Shown here piece after piece: positions 44,046 to 52,268 of a DNA stretch of 64,000 nt. The translations under genes and the position numbers were made by a program. The stretch is from the NCBI GenBank assembly GCA_964392085.1, contig CAYMOV010000002.1, forward strand, positions 31,692 to 95,691, written 5' to 3'. Every line of letters starts with the position of its first letter. Within the stretch, counting starts at the first letter, position 1. A model generated the notes under the pieces. It did no database searches and was not told the DNA's origin. It saw nothing but the letters and a program-made list of their open reading frames with translations. Source of the DNA: CAYMOV01 sp964392085. Its GTDB lineage: Bacteria > Oederibacteriota > Muellerivitia > Muellerivitales > Muellerivitaceae.

Positions 44046-44085
44046 GAAAATGCCGCCTTCCCCTTGGGGGAAAGGCGGCATGGCT
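44046..44085 (-). terminator. Terminator of the 45.5-44.1 kb hypothetical operon
   Basis: On the minus strand TGCCGCCTTTCCCC and GGGGAAGGCGGCA pair (one bulged T), followed by TTTTCGTTTT. It lies just after the stop at 44096. Confidence 0.9.
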
Positions 44086-44095
44086 TTTCGGGGCA

Positions 44096-44833
44096 TCAGG
44101 CCTGGGGCGCTTTGTGGTGTTTCCTGGTGCGTTTCTTTTTCTTGGCCGTCGGATGAGACGGTCCCGGCGTGTCGGTCGGGGTGACGGTGACCTCGGGGCT
44201 CGATCCCGGGGTGGCGTCCGGCGTGATCGTGCCGGTGGGGGTGGCCGTTTCCTGGGGGTTGATCTTGGCCCAAGTGCGCTTGATCCAGCTCGGTCCCGGC
44301 GTGGGGGTTGGGGACGGGGTCGGCGTGAAGGTGGCGGCCATCCGGTAATCGCTTACCAGCGAATGCTCGAACCCGCCTTGGTCGATGGACTCAACCACGT
44401 CCACCACCAGGGACCATTCGCTTTGGGGCAGCTTGAAATAGGTGCCGTAAAGGGCCAGGTGCTGGCCCGGCCGCAGGCCCTTGAGTTCGGATTGGTCGCC
44501 CAGGGCCGCCCGGAAGAGGAGGATTGGGAAGGAATAGCGGATGTCGTCGGACGGCTGTTCCTTCAGGGAGAACTTGATCACGTTGAACTCGCGGTTGTTC
44601 AGGCCGATTTCCTTCAGGCGGGCCTGGTAGGTATAGAGGGGCTGCCACTGGTTGTCGACGTACCAGCCCTCGAAACGGATTCGCCGCCCGTTCTCGATCA
44701 GGTTGTAGTTTTCCCGCAGGAAGCTGAGCTCGACCTTCTCATAGCCCTCGAAATAGAAATCGGGGGCGGCTTTGGCGAAAAGCGCCGGCGCGGCCATGAA
44801 GGCCAGGGCGATGACGGTCAGGAATTTCCTCAT
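44096..44833 (-). CDS. Exported protein with Thr-Pro spacer and basic tail
   Basis: 245 residues, not recognised. A signal peptide (MRKFLTVIALAFMAAPALFA) precedes a compact domain (about 23-165) with FYFEGYEKVELSFLRENYNL, an RIRFEGWYVDNQWQPLYTYQ strand pair and GQHLALYGTYFKL, suggestive of an OB-like beta barrel. Residues 168-225 are Thr-Pro rich, and the last 18 are mostly Lys/Arg/His. The start overlaps the stop of the upstream gene by four bases; both share one promoter and terminator. The basic tail could bind cell wall, DNA or anionic polymers. Confidence 0.65.
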   Translation of the reverse strand: MRKFLTVIALAFMAAPALFAKAAPDFYFEGYEKVELSFLRENYNLIENGRRIRFEGWYVDNQWQPLYTYQARLKEIGLNNREFNVIKFSLKEQPSDDIRYSFPILLFRAALGDQSELKGLRPGQHLALYGTYFKLPQSEWSLVVDVVESIDQGGFEHSLVSDYRMAATFTPTPSPTPTPGPSWIKRTWAKINPQETATPTGTITPDATPGSSPEVTVTPTDTPGPSHPTAKKKKRTRKHHKAPQA

Positions 44834-45513
44834 GCGGGCGTTTCCTCCCAGGGTTTAAATCGATAGCTCCACGGGTTCGAGGACCGGACCTCGACCTTGT
44901 CCCGGGCCCAAATCGATTCGGCCCTCCGGGGTTCGACCCAGGAAGGGTAAAGCTCCAACAAGGTGCCGGGTTCCAACCCCAGGCTGTGGCGAAGGCGGTC
45001 CTGGATGAAGTTGCAGTCCTCCAGTTGGATGGGGCCCCTCGGGGCGGGTCCTCCCGCCCCCAAGACCGGTAGCCAACGCCAGACCAGGGTGTAGCAGCGT
45101 TTCAACCCCGGGAGGTAAAGGAACTCGCAATCCACCTCGGGCTCCGGGTCCTTCGCGGCTTCCGCCCCGTTCAGCCGGACTACCCGGTCTTCCCCGCCCA
45201 AAGCCGATTCGAACCAGCGCTCGTGCTTGCGGAGAAAATCCGGATCCAGCGCTTGGGTAGGTTCCAGGAGGCGGTTATAAACGCTGAAGATCCTCTCGGA
45301 AGCTTCCTCCGGGTTCAACAAGGGCATCATGGTCCGAAAACGCCGGGTGAGCCTAGCCACGGACTCATCCGGCAGCGACCGGGACAATTTGAACAATTCT
45401 CCGGCTTGGCGAACGGCGCACCGGACATAAAGAAAAGCGTGGTTTCGGGATGGGCCTGGGGAGGCGTGAGAGTCCGCCGTCAGGTCCGGGTAGGCGAGGC
45501 AAGGGGCGTTCAA
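44830..45513 (-). CDS. Hypothetical protein (PilZ-like size, no recognised domain)
   Basis: 227 residues from a TTG start with GGGAGA upstream. No signal peptide or membrane segment. The N-terminal half is helical (QAGELFKLSRSLPDESVARLTRRF), and the C-terminal half is rich in Trp and strands (CYTLVWRWLPVL, LEPGTLLELYPSWVEPRR, SNPWSYRFKPW). I do not recognise it. Transcribed from its own promoter and translationally coupled to the exported protein downstream. Confidence 0.6.
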   Translation of the reverse strand: MNAPCLAYPDLTADSHASPGPSRNHAFLYVRCAVRQAGELFKLSRSLPDESVARLTRRFRTMMPLLNPEEASERIFSVYNRLLEPTQALDPDFLRKHERWFESALGGEDRVVRLNGAEAAKDPEPEVDCEFLYLPGLKRCYTLVWRWLPVLGAGGPAPRGPIQLEDCNFIQDRLRHSLGLEPGTLLELYPSWVEPRRAESIWARDKVEVRSSNPWSYRFKPWEETPA

Positions 45514-45543
45514 GGGGTCTCCCGGGGTCTAAAATGTTCGCAC

Positions 45544-45572
45544 ATTATAACGATTGCCGGTGCCCCTCCCAA
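45544..45572 (-). promoter_or_regulatory. Sigma-70-type promoter of the 45.5-44.1 kb operon
   Basis: On the minus strand TTGGGA (45572-45567), 17-base spacer, TATAAT (45549-45544); transcription would start about 24 bases before the TTG start at 45513. Confidence 0.75.
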
Positions 45573-45726
45573 TGGAAAAAACCTCGGGAAAACCAGGCGG
45601 GAGCCTACGGAATGGGCCTGGTAGGTGGGTTGGGTGGGGCATTGGTTCAGGAGCCGAGGGCTGGATGGGCCTAAAAATGCCAATTCAGTGGGTTCCGGCC
45701 GTAAATGACGTTAGGTCTCGAAATAA

Positions 45727-45755
45727 AAAACCCCGGCCGGAAGGTCCGGTCGGGG
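45727..45755 (-). terminator. Terminator after the propeller membrane protein
   Basis: On the minus strand CCCCGACCGGA and TCCGGCCGGGG (one mismatch) with a CCT loop, followed by TTTTTTATT. Ends the sppA / propeller operon. Confidence 0.92.
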
Positions 45756-45770
45756 CTTGGGGCACTCGAA

Positions 45771-47789
45771 TTAACGGAGAACGCCGACCCAGATCCCAGA
45801 GGTAGTCGACCATCCGGAAAAGGGTTGGGGATACCACAGCCCAGGGGATCCCAAAAAAGCGATCTTGACCCCATCCGGCGAGAGGGCCGGGGCATGGTGT
45901 CCGAATTGGGGTTGGATAAGGGTGGCGCTGGTCCCCACGTTGACGTCTAAGACCCGGATATTCCGGACAGGGTTGACGAAAAAGTGGGTCCATCGGGGAG
46001 TGGTTTCCTGGAAAACCAACTGTTGTCCATCAGGGGTCCATGCCACATCGCTTATCTCACCGTAGGTCGAATATACATCCTTGGCCATTTCACCATCCGT
46101 CAGGACGGCCCAGATGTCGGTCGTTTTCCCCGTTTTGACGGTATAGGCCAACCGGAAATTATCCGGGGCCGCGACCACCAGGTTGATTCGTGAGACTTCC
46201 CTCGTTTTGGGCTTGGCCTGAATCTTCAACTTGGCTTCGACGCTCGAAAGGGCTTGTTGGCCCTCGGGGGTCAGGTTGGACTCGTCATTCGACTGTTCGG
46301 GCCGGCCAACCACGGTGATCTTTTTGGTGGCCAAGTCCATTGTGCAAACAACCGGGTGTTCCAAGTCTCCGCCCACCCAGGTAATTTTCTTGCCGGCGTC
46401 GAACCATCCGAAAGACTTCATGGGCTTCGGGTCCCGGTAAAGGACCAGGGGCTTACCCCCCTTCAAGGGGTCCACGGTCCGGACCTCGTAATCCTCGCCG
46501 ACCCGGGTCCCGTAAAGGAATTTCCCCGTGACGTCGGACCAAGGCTGGCCCTCTTCCTCGGCTAGGACGCCCTCCCGGGTCAAGGGCTGGGCTAAACCGG
46601 ATTCGGTATCGACCCGATACAGGTTTCGGACGCCCTGAACGGTGAAGTCGGCCACCAGGCCCTTGCCCCCCAAAACGAAGAGCGGACGGAATTTGCTCTC
46701 GCCGGCCGGCACTGAGAGGGGATGATCGGCCTTGGCCGGATCGAAGACCAAAAGGTCCCAACGCTTTTCGTTCAACTGGGCCAGTGCCAAAGTCTTGCCA
46801 TCGGGCGAGTAAGTGAGGCTCGAAAGCTCGCCCTGGACGCTCTTATAGGCCGGCCCCAAATCCACCAACTTCAGCGTATGGGCGCCTGGCCGCAACATGC
46901 CGATGGCGGGCGGAATGAGGAGCAAAACCGTGAGCCCCAGGAACAAGTAGCGGAATTTCATCCGCCGCGGGGAATCGTCGGACGAGGAGGTCAGGAGACT
47001 TGCGATGGCGCAGATGAGGGCATAGAAACCCAGGATCATGGAGGGGAAAAGCTCCTGCCCCGCGGACCAGAGGATGAAGGACATGGCCGCGATGGCGATG
47101 GCAATCATGGCCATGATCCGTCCTGCGTTGTCGGGGAACCGGTGGGAGACGTAAGCCAGCATGAACCAAACCGCATACCCAATGATCACCAAAAGGAACG
47201 CGATCATGCTCACCAAGCTTTCCACGGGAGGCCATCCCCAATGCACGAACGGGATGGTGTGGAGGTCGACGCCGAGGAGGTAGACGCCGATTGAGTACAG
47301 GATAAAACCCTGGACCGCCAAGAGGGAGATCTTCCAACCGTGGGCGTCCTTGCGGTCCTTCATGACGCCGATTTCATAGGTGCGGCGGGTCATGCCGCGG
47401 CTATGGGCGATCGCCAGGAAACCGAACCCGGCGAACAAATGGGCCAGGAAAGTCCCGTAGGCGGGGACGTTTTGGATCCATCCCAAGAAACGGATTTTCG
47501 AGAGGATGCCGTTGAGTTGGGGGATCAAGGACAGGAGGGCGAGAAGCAACAATCCCAATCCGGTCAGGCCCCAGACCAGGGTGGCCATCCAGGAAGGCGG
47601 ATCGGGGATATATCGAGGCTTCGGGGGCGCGATCGTGGCTTGCGTGGAGGCTTGGCGCCGTCCCCTCGTGGGCCCTGACCCGGGACCGGTCGCGAACTTA
47701 TTGGGTGCGGCCCCGGCGGAGGGCTTGGCTTCCTGGTGGGCATCGGCCAGGGAGCTCAGGTCGTTCATCATCTGGGAATCATCAGCCAC
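45771..47789 (-). CDS. Multi-pass membrane protein with TolB-like beta-propeller
   Basis: 672 residues from a GTG start with GGAGG before it. The N-terminus (1-65) is disordered. Seven or so membrane helices follow (about 68-290, e.g. TLVWGLTGLGLLLLALLSL and SMIAFLLVIIGYAVWFMLA). The C-terminal 370 residues have the repeated strand pattern of TolB/WD40-like propellers (LTYSPDGKTLALAQL, DVAWTPDGQQLVFQE, ALSPDGVKIAFLG). No enzymatic motif. It follows sppA after 29 bp in the same direction. Possibly an envelope sensor or scaffold; unknown. Confidence 0.7.
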   Translation of the reverse strand: MADDSQMMNDLSSLADAHQEAKPSAGAAPNKFATGPGSGPTRGRRQASTQATIAPPKPRYIPDPPSWMATLVWGLTGLGLLLLALLSLIPQLNGILSKIRFLGWIQNVPAYGTFLAHLFAGFGFLAIAHSRGMTRRTYEIGVMKDRKDAHGWKISLLAVQGFILYSIGVYLLGVDLHTIPFVHWGWPPVESLVSMIAFLLVIIGYAVWFMLAYVSHRFPDNAGRIMAMIAIAIAAMSFILWSAGQELFPSMILGFYALICAIASLLTSSSDDSPRRMKFRYLFLGLTVLLLIPPAIGMLRPGAHTLKLVDLGPAYKSVQGELSSLTYSPDGKTLALAQLNEKRWDLLVFDPAKADHPLSVPAGESKFRPLFVLGGKGLVADFTVQGVRNLYRVDTESGLAQPLTREGVLAEEEGQPWSDVTGKFLYGTRVGEDYEVRTVDPLKGGKPLVLYRDPKPMKSFGWFDAGKKITWVGGDLEHPVVCTMDLATKKITVVGRPEQSNDESNLTPEGQQALSSVEAKLKIQAKPKTREVSRINLVVAAPDNFRLAYTVKTGKTTDIWAVLTDGEMAKDVYSTYGEISDVAWTPDGQQLVFQETTPRWTHFFVNPVRNIRVLDVNVGTSATLIQPQFGHHAPALSPDGVKIAFLGSPGLWYPQPFSGWSTTSGIWVGVLR

Positions 47790-47818
47790 GGTATCCTCCT
47801 GGACTTGGACGGACCGGC

Positions 47819-48787
47819 TTAAAACGCGCGGTAATCGATCTGCATGTTCCCGAGCCGCCGCACCGCGACGCCGCCCGGCACCATCGAGTCGAACAACTCA
47901 TCCCATTTCACCGGCCGATCCTGGCGGATCTTCGGGTCGCCTTTGAGGCCCCCCAGGTCGGCCGCCAGCTTCACGGCGTCGTAATAATTGCCGAGGGAGT
48001 CGATGAAACCCTCGCGGAGGGCCATGCGGCCCGTGAAGACGCGGCCGTCCGCCCATTGCTTGACATGAGCCCTCACTTCGGCCGTGGTGACCTGGGAGGC
48101 CTTCTTGCCGAGACGCTTGGCCAGGATGGCCTGGAAGGCGGCCTTGCGGCCTGACACCACATCCTCGACGAACTGGTCGAAGACGTCGTTGATGGTGGAC
48201 TGCATGTAAAGGCGCTCGGCGGGGGTCATGGGCCGGTCGAAGTTGCCCGTATCCTTGAAGGTCCCGCTCTTGATGGTCTCGAACCTTACACCGACCTTCT
48301 TCAACAGGGCGGAGGCCTCCGGCCATTGGGCGATGACCCCGATGGACCCAGTCACCGAGCCGGGATTGGCGATGATCCGGTCGCAGGCCGAGGCGATGTA
48401 ATAGCCCCCTGAGGCGCAAAGGCTGGAAACGCTGGCGATGACGATCTTCTTGTTTTCTTCCCGGGCCCGTTTGATTTCGGTGTAGATCTCCTGGGAGGGC
48501 GCCACCCCGCCCCCGGGCGTGTTAAGGCGGATCAACAGGACCTTGTTGTCGCTTTTACGGAAACGTTTGATGCGACGGACGGTGTCGTCGCTGCTCTCGA
48601 TGGGCCCGTCGATCTCAAGGAGCGTGATCTCACCGCTGTCCGAGAGCATGGTCATGGGTTTTCCCATGATCCGGTGGAAGGCCCAAAAGGCCACGGCCAG
48701 GCTGAAAAGGAAGAAGAACCCCAAAATCCCCAGGAGGATCCAAAGGGAGCGGTTCGATTTAGGCTTGTTTTCCGTAAGGGTGGTCAT
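47819..48787 (-). CDS. sppA: Signal peptide peptidase SppA (S49 family)
   Basis: Membrane-bound Ser-Lys protease that degrades leftover signal peptides. 322 residues, the short single-domain form. One N-terminal membrane helix (about 14-36), then LLIRLNTPGGGVAPSQEIY, the catalytic Ser in SLCASGGYYIAS, VTGSIGVIAQ and the catalytic Lys in ETIKSGTFKD. The promoter upstream places the transcript start only about three bases before the ATG and no ribosome-binding site is seen. Confidence 0.94.
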   Translation of the reverse strand: MTTLTENKPKSNRSLWILLGILGFFFLFSLAVAFWAFHRIMGKPMTMLSDSGEITLLEIDGPIESSDDTVRRIKRFRKSDNKVLLIRLNTPGGGVAPSQEIYTEIKRAREENKKIVIASVSSLCASGGYYIASACDRIIANPGSVTGSIGVIAQWPEASALLKKVGVRFETIKSGTFKDTGNFDRPMTPAERLYMQSTINDVFDQFVEDVVSGRKAAFQAILAKRLGKKASQVTTAEVRAHVKQWADGRVFTGRMALREGFIDSLGNYYDAVKLAADLGGLKGDPKIRQDRPVKWDELFDSMVPGGVAVRRLGNMQIDYRAF

Positions 48788-48796
48788 AGGGGACTC

Positions 48797-48825
48797 ATGA
48801 TAACAACCCCTTAAATCGTTCGCAA
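48797..48825 (-). promoter_or_regulatory. Promoter of sppA, near-leaderless start
   Basis: On the minus strand TTGCGA (48825-48820), 17-base spacer, TATCAT (48802-48797). Expected start near 48790, with the ATG at 48787. Confidence 0.7.
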
Positions 48826-48871
48826 TTGAAAGGGTTTTGATCTTGGGCCTGGGTACGGGGGCCTCCAGGGC

Positions 48872-49318
48872 TCAATCCCGCCAGTTATTCCCCAAATACA
48901 GGCAGGGTCCCGTCCAGCCGGCCTTAAGACCCTCCAGGACCTCGGTTTTCACGTTGGGATAGACCGGAAGGCCCGGCAAATCCCCTAAGGGATGGAACTG
49001 GGCCCCTTTGAGGACCCGGTCCTGGGTGACCCGGATCTCCGGTTTGTCGCAGGTCACAAGGAAATAGAGGTTCAGGACCTGCCGGTGGCGGTCCGGCGGG
49101 ATGGAGTCGTGGACCAAGACGATCTTCCCCGCCTCCACCTCCAGGCCCACTTCCTCCCGGAATTCGCGCTTCAGGCCCTCCTCGGCGGTTTCCCCATAGT
49201 CCACTCCCCCGCCCGGGAGGAGCCAATAGGATTTTCCGTTCTTCTCATGACGGACCAGGAGGATTTTACCTTCCCGGACCAGGATGCCCGCGGCTCGGAT
49301 TCGGATGTGGTTGGTCAT
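48872..49318 (-). CDS. Nudix hydrolase
   Basis: 148-residue pyrophosphohydrolase. The Nudix box GVDYGETAEEGLKREFREEVG (quoted in full length 21 split here as GVDYGETAEE and GLKREFREEVG) fits GX5EX7REUXEEXGU exactly. It is close to the MutT/NudI-like single-domain group; the substrate (nucleoside diphosphate derivative) is unknown. Its start overlaps the miaA stop by four bases, so the two are co-translated. Confidence 0.9.
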   Translation of the reverse strand: MTNHIRIRAAGILVREGKILLVRHEKNGKSYWLLPGGGVDYGETAEEGLKREFREEVGLEVEAGKIVLVHDSIPPDRHRQVLNLYFLVTCDKPEIRVTQDRVLKGAQFHPLGDLPGLPVYPNVKTEVLEGLKAGWTGPCLYLGNNWRD

Positions 49319-50250
49319 ACGGGTTCCTCGGGTCCTGGGTTTCCGGCTTGGAGGATATTGTAAAGGGCTTCGGCCGCTTGGGCCGAGGTTTCAAAACGAT
49401 CCAGATCGAACCACCGGGTGCCGTGGTGGTGCCGGAACCAAGTCATCTGCCGTTTGGCGTATTGCCGGGTTCGCCGGTACATCCGTTCCAGGGCTTCGGG
49501 TTCGCCCAGCCGGCCCTCCAGGAAGTCGGCGGATTCCTGGTAGCCGATGGCGCCCCAAAGGGACGCCTCCCGGGGAACCTTGGCTTGGATCAAGTCCTTG
49601 GTTTCGTCCAGCAACCCACCCCGCCAAAGGGCCTTGGTCCTTATTTGTAGGGCTTGATCCAATCGGTCCCGGGACCGTTCCAATCCCAACACCAGCGACA
49701 CCAACGGGTCTTGGACCTGAGGGACGGTCTGGGGCGGGGACAGGCTCTTCTCCAGGGCCCGGCTGATGCGCTTGAGGTCGTTCGGGTGGATCCGTTCCGC
49801 GGCCTGGGGGTCCCGTTCGCGCAGCCAACGGAGCGAGCCCTCCGTCCCCAACCGCCGGGTCTCCTCAAGGACATGCCGCCGTGTCTCCGGGTCCGGCGCC
49901 TCCCCGGGGGGCGCGCCCTCCAAAAGCGCCTGGAGGTAAAAACCCGATCCACCGACCACCAACATCTTCCGGCCCTCCCGGCCGGCTTGATCCAGGAGGG
50001 CTCGGGCCTCCAGGGCGAAATCGGCCGCGCTCCAAGACTGAGTCGCGGGGTCCCGGGACGAGATGAAGTGGTGCGGAACTTCGCGCATCCACTCCGCCGG
50101 AGGTTGGTTGGTCCCCACGGTGACGCCCCGGTAGATCTGGAAAGCGTCGGCGGAAAGGATCTCGGCGTTGAGAAGTTTGGCCAGGTGGAAGGCGACCTCT
50201 GACTTGCCGACGCCGGTGGGACCGACGATACAGATCAACTTGGAATTCAT
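49315..50250 (-). CDS. miaA: tRNA dimethylallyltransferase
   Basis: Adds the dimethylallyl group to A37 of tRNAs reading UNN codons. 311 residues from the ATG at 50250 (five codons inside a slightly longer frame). P-loop IVGPTGVGKSEVA, SADAFQIYRGVTVGTNQP (family DSxQ motif is DAFQ), VVGGSGFYLQALLEG, and the late GYQE and RQYAKRQMTWFR motifs. It lies between mutL and a Nudix gene; miaA next to mutL is widely conserved. Confidence 0.95.
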   Translation of the reverse strand: MNSKLICIVGPTGVGKSEVAFHLAKLLNAEILSADAFQIYRGVTVGTNQPPAEWMREVPHHFISSRDPATQSWSAADFALEARALLDQAGREGRKMLVVGGSGFYLQALLEGAPPGEAPDPETRRHVLEETRRLGTEGSLRWLRERDPQAAERIHPNDLKRISRALEKSLSPPQTVPQVQDPLVSLVLGLERSRDRLDQALQIRTKALWRGGLLDETKDLIQAKVPREASLWGAIGYQESADFLEGRLGEPEALERMYRRTRQYAKRQMTWFRHHHGTRWFDLDRFETSAQAAEALYNILQAGNPGPEEPV

Positions 50251-50350
50251 AATTTTATAATTCACAATTCAAAATGTGAAATCGGATTTGAGCCTTGTTG
50301 ATTATGTTTTCATTGTTCATTTTACATTATCCATTATTCATTTCTTCGTT
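50251..50350. repeat. AT-rich TTCATTATTCATT-type repeat between mutL and miaA
   Basis: About 100 bp of low-complexity DNA in an otherwise GC-rich region. It has AATTCATAATTTTATAATTC at the miaA end and TTCATTGTTCATTTTACATT, then ATCCATTATTCATTTC, at the mutL end. These are variants of an (ATTCATT)n-like unit. Confidence 0.65.
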
Positions 50351-52267
50351 TCAGTGCCTATCGAACCGCCGGTACAGGTCCGTCAGGGGGATGGACATCA
50401 GGGTGGGCCTCCCGTGCGGGCAGGTGAAGGGTATGTTTTCCTTCCGCATGCGGTCGATCAAGCCTCGCATTTGGTCCTCGTTGAGCCGGTCCCCCGCCAT
50501 GACCGCGCTGCGGCAGGACATGAACGCCGCGGCCCTTCGGCGGATTTGCTCGATTCGACGCTCGCCCTGGACGCCGGTGGACTCCTCCTGGGCGATCTGG
50601 TCGGCCAGGTCCCGGACCACCGAGGCAGGGTCCTTCCCCGAGAGGTCCGAAGGGACGGCCTTCACGATGAAGGTGTTGCCGCCGAAAGGCTCGACCTCGA
50701 GGCCCAATCCCGCCAGGATCTCCAGGCACCCGGTGAGGTTCTGGGTCTCCCGGGGCGGCAGGTCGAAGGTGATCGGCACCAGCAGTGGTTGGACCTCCAC
50801 TTGGCGCCTTTTCCATTGGTCCAGGATCTTCTCGAAGTTCAACCGCTCATGGACCGTGTGCTGGTCCGCGATGAAGAGCTCGGAATCGGATTGGAAAACG
50901 ATGAAGGTGTTGAAAAACTGGGAGAACTGGTAAAGCGGAACGGTCGGATCGATCCGACGGGCGTTCATCTCCAGCGCGGCGGGGGCCTGGTGACCCAGGC
51001 CTTGGGTCAGTTGGGCGAACGGGAGGTCCGAGGGGGGTGATCCGGAAGGCGCTTCCCAGAGTCCGGTCGGCATGGGTTCCGCGGCTTGGGCCAAGGGGCC
51101 CTGGCGAAGGACGCCATAGGGGGTTTCGGGGAAGGGGACGGGTTGGGGCGCGCCACCGCCCGCGGGGGCCGGGGTTTGATACGACCCCGGCACACCCAAA
51201 GCGCCGCCTCGGCTGGAGGCCTCGGCGGAGGGGCCGAGGGGCGAATCCAGCAGGGTCCGCCGCACGGCCTGAACCAAGGCGTCATAGACCGTCCGGTCCT
51301 GTGCGAACTTCACTTCCCTCTTAGTTGGGTGGATGTTCACGTCCACGGCCTCGGTCGGGAGGTCGAGGAAAAGCGTTCCCGCCGGGAAGCGCCGGGTGGG
51401 CAGGAGGGTTTGGTAGGCCGTCATCACGGCGTGGGAAAGCGAGGGGTTCATCACCCATCGCTTGTTCACGAAGAAGAAGAGGGATTCCCTCGTGGATTTG
51501 GTGACGGCCGGTTCGGTGACGGCTCCGGAGACCTGGAGGGGCCCCGCCTGGTGGGAAACCGGGAGCAGGTGCTTGGCCAAATCCTTGCCGAAAACGTCCC
51601 GGCGGCGGGATTCGGGGGTTCCGGGGGCCGAATCAAGGATGCGCCGGCCGTCCACCGTGAGTTGGAACGCCGTCCCGGGGAAGGCCAGGGCGTAGGTGGT
51701 GACCACCAGGGCCGCCCGGTCGTTCTCGGTGCCGGTCTTCTTCATGAACTTGAGTCGGGCCGGGGTGTTGAAGAACAAGTTTGAGACGGAAACCGTGGTG
51801 CCCCTCGGTCGGGGCGCCGGGGTGCCCTCGACGGCCCCCCCGCCCCGGACCCGGATGCGGTAACCGGTGTCCTTGGACTCGACCCGGGTGGTCAGTTCGA
51901 AATGCGAGACGGCGGCCAGGCTGGCCAGGGCCTCTCCCCGGAAGCCGAAGCTCCGGAGTGATCCCAGGTCCTCGACGGAGCTGATCTTGCTGGTGGCGTG
52001 GTTCTCCACGGCCCGGCGCGCGTCCTCGGGGTCCATCCCCGAGCCGTCGTCGGTGACCTTGATGAGCTTGAGGCCGCCCTCCTGGATCTCGACGGTGATG
52101 GACTGGGCCCCGGCGTCCAAGGCGTTTTCCACCAGTTCCTTCACGACCGAGGCGGGCCGTTCCACCACCTCGCCGGCGGCGATCTGGTTCACGGTCTTGG
52201 CGTCGAGGATTCGGATGGGTTTCAAGGATCGCCTTGGAGGTTTGATCGGACCTGAGAACGGTCCCAT
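50351..52267 (-). CDS. mutL: DNA mismatch repair protein MutL
   Basis: 638 residues. GHKL ATPase: IRILDAKTVNQIAAGEVVER, ELVENALDAGA, DDGSGMD, FGFRGEALAS and the GTTV motif. A Pro-rich linker (about 330-445) leads to the C-terminal domain with the endonuclease metal motif in its usual place, ADQHTVHERLNFE (family DQHA(X)2E(X)4E), and ACR-like SCRSAVMAGD, then CPHGRP. So this is probably the nicking type used by bacteria without MutH. The ATG at 52267 directly follows the stop of the DUF2723 gene; a TTG at 52225 would give the more usual N-terminus. Confidence 0.95.
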   Translation of the reverse strand: MGPFSGPIKPPRRSLKPIRILDAKTVNQIAAGEVVERPASVVKELVENALDAGAQSITVEIQEGGLKLIKVTDDGSGMDPEDARRAVENHATSKISSVEDLGSLRSFGFRGEALASLAAVSHFELTTRVESKDTGYRIRVRGGGAVEGTPAPRPRGTTVSVSNLFFNTPARLKFMKKTGTENDRAALVVTTYALAFPGTAFQLTVDGRRILDSAPGTPESRRRDVFGKDLAKHLLPVSHQAGPLQVSGAVTEPAVTKSTRESLFFFVNKRWVMNPSLSHAVMTAYQTLLPTRRFPAGTLFLDLPTEAVDVNIHPTKREVKFAQDRTVYDALVQAVRRTLLDSPLGPSAEASSRGGALGVPGSYQTPAPAGGGAPQPVPFPETPYGVLRQGPLAQAAEPMPTGLWEAPSGSPPSDLPFAQLTQGLGHQAPAALEMNARRIDPTVPLYQFSQFFNTFIVFQSDSELFIADQHTVHERLNFEKILDQWKRRQVEVQPLLVPITFDLPPRETQNLTGCLEILAGLGLEVEPFGGNTFIVKAVPSDLSGKDPASVVRDLADQIAQEESTGVQGERRIEQIRRRAAAFMSCRSAVMAGDRLNEDQMRGLIDRMRKENIPFTCPHGRPTLMSIPLTDLYRRFDRH

Positions 52268-52268
52268 G

